NCBI GenBank assembly: GCA_015689745.1
Contig: WVSO01000014.1
Coordinates: 1-60,621, forward strand
DNA length: 60,621 nt
Direction: 5' to 3'
DNA from: Rhodobacterales bacterium HKCCSP123
Lineage (GTDB): Bacteria; Pseudomonadota; Alphaproteobacteria; Rhodobacterales; Rhodobacteraceae
This document shows positions 31,776 to 39,008 of the stretch, in pieces. Each line of letters starts with the position of its first letter. Positions within the stretch are counted from its first letter, which is position 1. The notes under the pieces are model-generated. The model was not told where the DNA came from. It saw only the letters and a program-made list of their open reading frames with translations, and searched no databases. Both the position numbers and the translations under genes were made by a program.

Positions 31776-32153
31776 TCAATCGGTTCCGGGCGTTACGCAG
31801 CCGAACAGCTCTTGCGGCTCGTCCATGTGGCTCGATACCTCTACAACACCTTCCGGATCTGCCACGAAGATCATGTGGCGGCTTTGGATGGGCACGCCAT
31901 TAGCGTTGCGTTCGATCTGCATGACGAAGAAACCCCGCCCCGCAGTAATGGGTTCGAGCTCGGCCACGCAGCCATCGTTGTCGCAGGTGAATACCGTCAA
32001 GTAGTCTTCATTCCCGCTAGTTTCGCGGAAGACTAGCCGCTGATCGGCAATCAGCACTTCGCCGCCTTCTATGAGGCAAACCCAAGTCTCGGCATGAGCC
32101 GCTCCTGCCGCCAGAGAAGCGGCGAGCGCAAGGAACAGGGTCGACCGGATCAT
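31776..32153 (-). CDS. Small exported protein (125 aa), unknown
   Basis: Signal peptide MIRSTLFLALAASLAAGAAHA, cleavage before ETWVC. The mature domain is beta-rich with three cysteines (WVCLIEG, FTCDNDGC) plus a final GCVTPGTD. No family recognised. It starts by overlapping the AlpA gene stop (4 bases). An exported protein is unusual cargo in the replication/regulation module of such an element. Confidence 0.6.
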   Translation of the reverse strand: MIRSTLFLALAASLAAGAAHAETWVCLIEGGEVLIADQRLVFRETSGNEDYLTVFTCDNDGCVAELEPITAGRGFFVMQIERNANGVPIQSRHMIFVADPEGVVEVSSHMDEPQELFGCVTPGTD

Positions 32154-32362
32154 GCTGCGGCCTCCCCGCCGATCTTGGCGCGGGGCGCGTCCTTGAGAGC
32201 CTCCAGCACCTCGTTGCGGCTCCAGTAGACGCGGTGGCCGAGCTTGATCGGCTTCGGGAGATCACCACGCTCGACGTCGGTGTAGATCGCCGCACGGCTC
32301 CGGTTGCCGAGCAGCTCGCCGAGCTGGTTGATGTTCAGGTATTCGACCATCTGGTCCTCCAT
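32150..32362 (-). CDS. AlpA family transcriptional regulator
   Basis: A 70-residue HTH protein: EYLNINQLGELLGNRSRAAIYTDVERGDLPKPIKLGHRVYWSRNEVLEAL in pieces is the standard AlpA pattern (helix-turn-helix, then 'P.PIK.G.RVYW…EV'). An alternative start is ATG at 32350. It probably regulates integrase or excision. Confidence 0.85.
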   Translation of the reverse strand: MEDQMVEYLNINQLGELLGNRSRAAIYTDVERGDLPKPIKLGHRVYWSRNEVLEALKDAPRAKIGGEAAA

Positions 32363-32492
32363 TGGCTTGTCCGTGTTTGGATGCCTCTAGGGAAAACCAC
32401 GGCAAAATCTCGATCAAGCGAAATCGACGGTATCGGCTAGATATTTCTGTTCCAGAACAATGGGTTGTCTGGCCCAGACACATGGAAAACGC

Positions 32493-32520
32493 AGGCCCGG
32501 TCGGGGCTTAGACCGGGCCT
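32493..32520 (-). terminator. Terminator of integrase 2
   Basis: AGGCCCGGTC and GACCGGGCCT form a perfect 10-bp stem with an 8-base loop. On the minus strand it is followed by GCGTTTTCC. It lies 6 bases beyond the integrase stop. Confidence 0.75.
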
Positions 32521-32526
32521 CGCGCG

Positions 32527-33771
32527 TCAGGGTGACGTTACGTCAACTTGGCGCGGCGGGTGGACCGGATCGCCCGCATCGCTCGTCAGGAAGGCCGCCC
32601 AGCGTTCCAGCGCGACCCGGCGATCATGCAGCCGGTCGTCGCGGCGGTAGGCGGCGACCACGCGATCCGGGTCGGGCGAGTGGTCGAGGCAAAGCTCGCG
32701 GACCTCGTAGGCGATGCCCTCGTTCTCGGCCCAGTCGCGGAACGTCGCCCGAAAGCCGTGCGTCGTGACTTCCGGGTCCTTGGGGTAGTGATCCCGCAGC
32801 ACCTTGATCACCCAGTCGGTCGTTACCGGCTTCGCGCCCTGAGCGACGAACAGGTAGCCGTCGCGCGTCGCCGGGGACGCCGCCCTGATCACGTTCTCGG
32901 CCTCGGGGGACAGGGGGACGCGTAGGGGCGTCTTCGCTCCCTTCTTGAGCCTGTAGCGCGGGGGCAGGTGCCACACAGGCCCGCCGCCGTCCATCTCGGC
33001 ATGTTCGTAGTAGAGGTCGTCCCGGCGCAACGCGCAGCACCCTCCAACGCGGAGGCCGGTCAGGATCGTGAACCGCAGGGCCAGCTCCGCGATGCTGTCC
33101 CCGAGGCTCATATAGAGCGAGGGCATCTCGCGCCACGGGACCGACGCGCGGTGCTTCACGACGGCCTTCTGCGGCCCGAGGAGGGTCCGCGCCTTCACGG
33201 TCAGGTTCAGGTCGACGGGCAGGTCACGGGCGGCCGCGTGCTTCAGTATCTGGCCGGTGCGCTCCAGCGCCTTGCGCGCGGTCTCGGGTTTCGAGCGCCA
33301 GATCGGGCGCAGCGCCCGGGCAAGGTCATTGCCGGTGATCTCGGTCACGGGGATCGGGCCGAGGGTGGGGGTGACGTAGCCGGTGACCGGGGTCAGCCAC
33401 CGCTTGCGGGACGCCTCGGTCGACAGCTCGGACTTCTTCGCCGAGTAGACCTCCTGCGCCATGACGGCGAAGGTGGCGCGTTCGGTCGCCCAGAGGCGCG
33501 CCTGCTCGCGCTCCTGCCGCCGTCTTTCCGCGCGGGGGTCGATCCCCTGCCGGACCAGCTCCCGGGCGTCAGCGGCGCGCTGACGGGCTGTGTCGAGGTC
33601 CGTGTCCTCGCCGCCCAGCCCCATCGCGCAGCGCCGACCGTGTAGGCTGAACCGCAGGAGCCATTTGTGGCCGCCGCCCTCCTTCTTCACGATCCAGAGG
33701 CCGCCGCCGTCGCCGTGCTTCCCGGGTGGGAGCTTCGCGATCTGGGCCTTCGTCAGTTTGTGCAGGGGCAT
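32527..33771 (-). CDS. P4-type tyrosine integrase of element 2
   Basis: A 414-residue tyrosine recombinase, paralogous to the element 1 integrase. N-terminal domain: KLTKAQIAKLPPGKHGDGGGL, KWLLRFSLHGRRCAMGLGG, DTARQRAADARELVRQGIDP. Catalytic residues: arginine in LTGLRVGGCCALR, HGFRATFRDWA, LCLDHSPD, and the tyrosine in AAYRRDD. It lies beside the right attachment site. Confidence 0.95.
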   Translation of the reverse strand: MPLHKLTKAQIAKLPPGKHGDGGGLWIVKKEGGGHKWLLRFSLHGRRCAMGLGGEDTDLDTARQRAADARELVRQGIDPRAERRRQEREQARLWATERATFAVMAQEVYSAKKSELSTEASRKRWLTPVTGYVTPTLGPIPVTEITGNDLARALRPIWRSKPETARKALERTGQILKHAAARDLPVDLNLTVKARTLLGPQKAVVKHRASVPWREMPSLYMSLGDSIAELALRFTILTGLRVGGCCALRRDDLYYEHAEMDGGGPVWHLPPRYRLKKGAKTPLRVPLSPEAENVIRAASPATRDGYLFVAQGAKPVTTDWVIKVLRDHYPKDPEVTTHGFRATFRDWAENEGIAYEVRELCLDHSPDPDRVVAAYRRDDRLHDRRVALERWAAFLTSDAGDPVHPPRQVDVTSP

Positions 33772-33924
33772 GTCGGGTCTCCATCTGGGTCACACATTCC
33801 TAGATGGACAGAACTAGACGGCCTCGGACACGAATGGAAGCAGAAATACCAGCGTTTGAGGGGCTTTGCGCGGATCGTGTGGACGACGGCAGGCAGGCGC
33901 GGACGTCCGGAAACAAGCCCAAGG

Positions 33925-33943
33925 GTCCGGCCACGGGTACCAC
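33925..33943 (+). repeat. attR: displaced tRNA-Leu 3' end
   Basis: GTCCGGCCACGGGTACCAC is identical to 12129–12147 of tRNA-Leu. No tRNA structure precedes it, so it is the right end of the tandem array and marks the return to chromosome. Confidence 0.85.
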
Positions 33944-34754
33944 CTCATGCCGGAGACCGCGGTCGCGGCCTGCCGTCCAAGCGTGGCCGGCGAGCTCGAT
34001 TCGCCGTTGGACCCGGCCCGCCGTCCCGGCCGGAGGCCTTGCCGGGATTCGGCGGGGACGCGGCAGCCGCGACATACTGTTTCCAGGTCGGGCCGGCCGC
34101 ATCGTTGCCGCGTCAATGACAGTGACCGGCGTCCCTCGCCCTGCGATCACGCCGAAGATGCCCTCAAGGTCCCGGTTTCGTTGGGCCTGCCGTACGGCGA
34201 GGCTGCGGCGCGGGGGGCGGCACCGTTTCACCTGCCTGCACAATCGGCGACAGGGGGGCAGGGCAGGCGTCGGGAATCGGGCGCCCCGGGCCGCGCGCCT
34301 GAAGTTCCTTGAAAATTTTTCGCTTTCTACGACGCCCGCGTTGCGGATATTCAGGAAGGACCCCGGCTGGGGGGTGATGTCTGAACAGGCCTCGGGGGCG
34401 GCCGCACGAAGACCGTATCCGGGATGCGGGAGACACGTGCGCCGTGCGACCTTGCCGGTTGCACAGATCGCGATTGCCGGTGCCAGCCGCGAGGACGCGC
34501 GGCGGTATCGCGGCGGGATCGGGTGGCTCGTCTCTCTGTACCCAGCGACGGTCGACGCGCGGGTCGCGCCCCAGGACCCCGAGGCATCGCCTGCCGGTCG
34601 AAACCAGTGATTGCCCGGAACGCGGGACGGGCCGGTCTAGCCGGTCGTGTTGACGAGTGGATGAGATGACGAGCTCCAGTGACCCAGTGCCCGCGTTGCA
34701 CCTTGTCGGCTCTCTCGCGGACGGCCGTGACGACGGCCACGCGGGAGGCCCGAG
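33944..34754. other. 800-base gap right of attR, no convincing gene
   Basis: Several GC-rich frames are open on both strands but none shows a domain, signal peptide or good ribosome binding site. An AT-rich stretch at 34308–34325 (ttgaaaatttttcgctttc) could belong to a promoter for the RTX gene or be a relic. It may include decayed sequence from earlier insertions. Confidence 0.4.
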
Positions 34755-37700
34755 ATGACCCCGCTTTCCGGCGGCCCGGGCGCGGGGCGCCTCTCCTCCG
34801 ACAGCAACGACGACACCACGGGAACCACGGGCACCGGTGATCTCTCGGGTGCCGCGAACGCCCCCGATGCCGTGGATGACCCGGCGCTGACGACCGACAG
34901 CCTGACCCCGCTGACGATCGACGTCCTGGCGAATGACACGCATCCGGACGGCGACCTGCTGACCGTGTCGAACCCGGTCCTGAACGACCCGGCCTTCGGG
35001 ACCGCCGTGGTTCTCGGCAACCAGATCGTCTTCACGCCCTCCCCGGCGTCGATCGGCCAGCCGGTCGAGATCACCTACACGGCCACCGGTCCGGATGGGC
35101 GCAGCGACACGGCGACCGCCTTTGTCACCGTGACGCGTGCGCCTCCGCCACAGGGCGACGTGGACGGCGGGAAGACGGGGGGGATCATGGGCCGCCTCGC
35201 CGACGCCTCCGCAGCCGACGCCTCCGCAACCGACGGTACCGCAGCCGACGGCGCGGGAGCCGATGACGACATCGCGGTCGGCGGGTCCGCGGTGGCGGTC
35301 GGCGGATCGGGCGACGACGTGTTCACGCTCGATCCTGCAGATCCGGCCGATGGGCTTGTGCCGGTCACGCTCGACGGCGGGACCGACGGCACCGACGGCA
35401 ACCCGGAGGGCCCCGAGAACGGCGACGCGGGCGACATCCTCGACCTGAGCGACCGGTTCGAAACGCTTGTGGTCGAGCTCGGGACGGATCCCGAGACCGG
35501 GACGGTCGATGGCCTCGATGGCGACGCGACGCCGGATATCGCCTTCGCGGAGATCGAGAAGATCCTGACCGGACGGGGCGACGACACGATCGACGGCGGT
35601 GCCGCCGCCTCGGCGATCCATGTCGACACCGGTTCGGGCAATGACGAAGTCATCGGCGGCGCGGGCGACGACACGATCGTGACGGGCGAGGACGATGATT
35701 TCGTGGCCGCCGGCGGCGGCGACGACAGCGTCGAGGGCGGTTCGGGTACCGATGTCCTTGAGGGGGGCGAGGGCGCGGATACCCTGCGCGGTGGCGAGGG
35801 CTCGGACACGCTGGAGGGCGGCCCGGGTGCCGACCTGCTGGACGGCGGCGAAGACGACGACATCCTGACGCTCGCACCGGGCGACAGCGGTCTGGGCGGC
35901 GGCGGCGACGACGTGTTCCTGCTCGACCCGGCCGGCACGGTGGGGCCGCGCACGATCTCCCTTGTCGGCGGCGAGACCGACGAGGGCGGCGCGAACACGA
36001 CCAACGACGCCTACCCCGGCGCGCCGAACCCGGTGGGCGACGTGCTCGACCTGCGGGGCCTCGATGTCGTCCTGGTGAGCTACGATCCGACCGACCCGAG
36101 CTTCGACCCGGTGACGGGCCTCGGCGAGCGTGGCACGGTGATCGTCAAGGACGCCAATGGCGACCCGATCACGATCGAGTTCTCCCAGATCGAGACCCTT
36201 CTCTTCGATGCCCCGGACGGCGGCGTGGTCGAGGGCGAGGAGACGGGCGAGGTCATGGGCCCCGGCTACGACGACGGCAACCTGCCCACCGATGGTGGCG
36301 GCGACCCGATCACCGATGGTGCGGACGTGATCGACGGCAGGGGCGGCAGCGACGTCATCAGCGCCGGCGGCGGCGATGACATCGTCGATGGCGGGGCCGA
36401 CAACGACACGATCAACGGCGAAGCGGGCGATGACCTTCTCATCGGCGGCAGCGGCGATGACCTCCTGTCGGGCGGTCTGGACGATGACATCCTCCTCGGG
36501 GGCACCGGCGACGACCAGCTTTTCGGCAACGACGGTAACGACAGCGTCCAGGGAGGCGACGGCAACGACCGGATCGGCGGCGCCGAAGGTGCGGACACGC
36601 TGCAGGGCGGTTCCGGGGCGGACACGCTCACGGGCGGGTCCGGCGACGACGTCCTCGACGGCGGCGGCAGCGACGACACCATCAACGGCAGCTCGGGCAA
36701 CGACAGGATCACCGATCTCGACGGTCACACCCTCGTCACCGCGGGCGTCGACGGTCTTCCCGACCGCGGCTTTCCGTTCCTCGGCACTGCCGACCCGGTC
36801 CCCGCCGACGACATCGACGTGGTCACAACCGGCGCGGGCGATGACACGATCTCGACCGGCGACGACGCAGACGTGATCGATGCCGGCGACGGCAACAACG
36901 TGATCGACGGCGGTTTCGACGATGACGACATCACGTCGGGCAGCGGTGGCGACAGGATCGCGTCCGGCGAGGGATCCGATACCGTGTCCTCCGGCGATGG
37001 CAACGACACCATCTACGGCGGGGTCGGGGCCCTGGGCGGGGACTCGGTCAACCTGGTCGACGAGAACCTGCTGCCGTCGCGCAACGACCCCGTGACCGAC
37101 AACGGCGACGACCTGATCGACGCGGGCGCGGGCGATGACCTGGTCTTCGGCGAGGATGACGACGACACCATCTTCGGCGGCGCGGGCAACGATACGCTCG
37201 ATGGCGGCATCGACGACGATGTCGTCGAGGGCGGCGCCGGCAACGACGTCATCCTCGGCGGGCAGGGGGCGGACAGCCTCTCGGGCGGGCTTGGCAGCGA
37301 CACCTTCACGGTCGGCCTCTTCACCGATCCGATCCACGGCGACACCTATGCCGAGGGGGCGGGCGACACGGTCGCCGGCGGTGAGGATCCGGGCGACGTC
37401 GATGTCGACGTGCTGGACCTCTCGGGGGCCGGTCCGCTCCGGATCGTCGTTGACGATGCGGTCGATCCGACCGGCACACCGGGCGAATCGGGTACCGTGA
37501 CCTTCTTCACCGACGCCGCGCAGACGACCGTTGCGGGCACGCTGACCTTCTCGGGGATCGAGAACGTCATCCCCTGCTTCACCCCCGGCTCGCTGATCGC
37601 GACGCCGAAGGGCGAGGTCCCGGTCGAGAGCCTGAAGGAAGGCGAAAAGGTCATCACCCGCGACAACGGCATCCAGGAAATCCGCTGGCTCGGCCGCCGG

Positions 37701-38156
37701 ACCCTGACCCGCCAGCACCTTGCCAGGGCACCGAACCTGAAGCCCGTGCTGATCGCTGCCGGTGCGCTCGGCAACGGTCTGCCCGAACGCGACATGCTCG
37801 TTTCGCCGCAGCACCGCATGCTGATCAGCGGCGACCGGACCCAGCTCTACTTCGACGAGAGCGAGGTGCTGGTGGCCGCCAAGCACCTGGTCAATCATGG
37901 TTCGATCCGGATGGTCGATACGCTCCGGACCACCTACATCCACTTCATGTTCGACCGGCACGAGGTGGTCCTGTCCGACGGCGCCTGGACCGAAAGCTTC
38001 CAGCCCGGCGATCAGACCCTGGGGGCCATGGGGCGGGAGACCCGCGACGAGATCGTGGCGCTCTTCCCCGAGCTCGCGACCTCCGAGGGGATTTCGGACT
38101 ATACCTCCGCACGGCGCGCGCTCAGGGCGCATGAGGCGAAACTGCTGCAGCTCTGA
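34755..38156 (+). CDS. Secreted RTX-repeat protein with C-terminal Hint domain
   Basis: 1133 residues, GGGAGG ribosome binding site. After a disordered acidic start comes a cadherin/VCBS-like beta domain (TIDVLANDTHPDGDLLTV…TYTATGPDGRSDTATAFVTV). A long region of calcium-binding RTX nonapeptides follows (GGAGDD-type, e.g. GGSGDDLLSGGLDDDILLG), in blocks interrupted by two spacers. From about residue 941 a hedgehog/intein (Hint) module begins: CFTPGSLIATPKGEVPVESL, then RWLGRR, VSPQHRMLI and a final FELATSEG-like tail. This is typical of Rhodobacteraceae surface or secreted proteins exported by type I secretion without a signal peptide. No type I transporter genes lie in the window. Confidence 0.93.
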   Translation: MTPLSGGPGAGRLSSDSNDDTTGTTGTGDLSGAANAPDAVDDPALTTDSLTPLTIDVLANDTHPDGDLLTVSNPVLNDPAFGTAVVLGNQIVFTPSPASIGQPVEITYTATGPDGRSDTATAFVTVTRAPPPQGDVDGGKTGGIMGRLADASAADASATDGTAADGAGADDDIAVGGSAVAVGGSGDDVFTLDPADPADGLVPVTLDGGTDGTDGNPEGPENGDAGDILDLSDRFETLVVELGTDPETGTVDGLDGDATPDIAFAEIEKILTGRGDDTIDGGAAASAIHVDTGSGNDEVIGGAGDDTIVTGEDDDFVAAGGGDDSVEGGSGTDVLEGGEGADTLRGGEGSDTLEGGPGADLLDGGEDDDILTLAPGDSGLGGGGDDVFLLDPAGTVGPRTISLVGGETDEGGANTTNDAYPGAPNPVGDVLDLRGLDVVLVSYDPTDPSFDPVTGLGERGTVIVKDANGDPITIEFSQIETLLFDAPDGGVVEGEETGEVMGPGYDDGNLPTDGGGDPITDGADVIDGRGGSDVISAGGGDDIVDGGADNDTINGEAGDDLLIGGSGDDLLSGGLDDDILLGGTGDDQLFGNDGNDSVQGGDGNDRIGGAEGADTLQGGSGADTLTGGSGDDVLDGGGSDDTINGSSGNDRITDLDGHTLVTAGVDGLPDRGFPFLGTADPVPADDIDVVTTGAGDDTISTGDDADVIDAGDGNNVIDGGFDDDDITSGSGGDRIASGEGSDTVSSGDGNDTIYGGVGALGGDSVNLVDENLLPSRNDPVTDNGDDLIDAGAGDDLVFGEDDDDTIFGGAGNDTLDGGIDDDVVEGGAGNDVILGGQGADSLSGGLGSDTFTVGLFTDPIHGDTYAEGAGDTVAGGEDPGDVDVDVLDLSGAGPLRIVVDDAVDPTGTPGESGTVTFFTDAAQTTVAGTLTFSGIENVIPCFTPGSLIATPKGEVPVESLKEGEKVITRDNGIQEIRWLGRRTLTRQHLARAPNLKPVLIAAGALGNGLPERDMLVSPQHRMLISGDRTQLYFDESEVLVAAKHLVNHGSIRMVDTLRTTYIHFMFDRHEVVLSDGAWTESFQPGDQTLGAMGRETRDEIVALFPELATSEGISDYTSARRALRAHEAKLLQL

Positions 38157-38217
38157 GCCATTCGCCCCGGAGGGGCAAGGGCACAGGCACGGGGAAGGGC
38201 GGTCCGGCGCGTCCGCC

Positions 38218-38814
38218 CTATTCCTTTGATGATGCGCGGCCCGCGCGCCAGGCGTGCCAGGCCTCGGGCGTGTCGAGATCCAGCGCGGCGCGGTCGTCCT
38301 TCAGGGGCAGAAGGGTCACCCGCGCGCTCTCGCGCTGCAGCAGCCGCCGCGCCCCCTCGTCGCCGGACAGCCGGGCGAGATCCGGGACAAGCTCGGCAGG
38401 GAAGAGCACCGGGTTGCCGGGCCGGCCGTCGCGCGTGGCCGCCCTGAGGATCGTCTCCGGCATCTGCGCATGGAGCGAGACCATGAGATAGATGTCGCCC
38501 GCCGTGATCTCGGGCATGTCGGCCAGCAGGACCAGCACGGGCCCGTCCAGCCCCGCGACCCCCGCCCGGATCGAGGCCGCCATCCCGTCCGTGCCGCTTG
38601 CCTCGACGATCGCGACCTCCAGCCCCTCCAGCACCTCCCGGCGCGCGGTCTGCCCGGGGCCCAGCACAACCCTCACCGGGACGCCGGATTTCACCGCCCG
38701 CCGCGCCATGAGCCGCAGGAGCGGGTCGCCATCGACCTCCTCCAGCATCTTGTCGCGCCCCTTCATGCGGCGCGATGCGCCCGCCGCCAGCACCAGGATC
38801 GTGGGCTCGGCCAT
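38218..38814 (-). CDS. MobA/MocA-like nucleotidyltransferase
   Basis: 198 residues. The N-terminal nucleotide-binding signature LVLAAGASRRMKGRDKMLEEVDG and the later VLVLLADMPEITAGDIYLM are those of molybdenum cofactor cytidylyl/guanylyl-transferases and related NTP transferases. The RPGNPVLFP motif favours the MocA side. It is 20 kb from the molybdate transporter, so linkage to Mo use is not shown here. Confidence 0.85.
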   Translation of the reverse strand: MAEPTILVLAAGASRRMKGRDKMLEEVDGDPLLRLMARRAVKSGVPVRVVLGPGQTARREVLEGLEVAIVEASGTDGMAASIRAGVAGLDGPVLVLLADMPEITAGDIYLMVSLHAQMPETILRAATRDGRPGNPVLFPAELVPDLARLSGDEGARRLLQRESARVTLLPLKDDRAALDLDTPEAWHAWRAGRASSKE

Positions 38815-38850
38815 GACCGTCTCCCTGCTTCATCTGGACCCATGCAACTC

Positions 38851-38888
38851 CGGGGGAGTCGCGGACCGCGACGGGGGCGGAGCCCCCG
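38851..38888 (+). repeat. Double-hairpin intergenic repeat, copy 1
   Basis: Two adjacent hairpins: GTCGCG-GAC-CGCGAC and CGGGGGC-GGA-GCCCCCG. A near-identical copy lies in inverted orientation at 44162–44198. The two differ only by AC/CA in the first loop. It may serve as a terminator or REP-like element. Confidence 0.75.
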
Positions 38889-39008
38889 ACCGCTGCACAG
38901 TCCTACCCTGCGCGCCGCCGCCTGTCAGCGCCGACCGCACCCGGAACGGGTGCCGGGCCCAACCGGGACCGATGCCTCCGGCATCGGGTCCCGGGCGGGA
39001 GCGCCCGA

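Larger units (their letters stand above)
24739..33943. mobile_element. Integrative element 2 (about 9.2 kb), tandem to element 1
   Basis: Bounded by the middle site and an exact 19-bp tRNA-end copy at 33925–33943. It has its own integrase at the right end, an AlpA regulator, a RepA-like helicase with iterons, the four-gene cassette also found in element 1, an XkdF-like gene cluster, and an abortive-infection-type cargo gene on the left. GC is high, like the host. The XkdF-like gene and lack of conjugation genes point to a phage satellite or similar minimal element. The 240 bases left of the first gene hold no gene. Confidence 0.8.

Noticed and set aside
34164-38132. 1322-codon minus-strand open frame opposite the RTX gene
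   Set aside because: It is an antisense shadow. RTX repeats on the plus strand have clear motifs and a Hint domain, while the minus frame is repetitive Val/Ala/Asp sequence without a domain.
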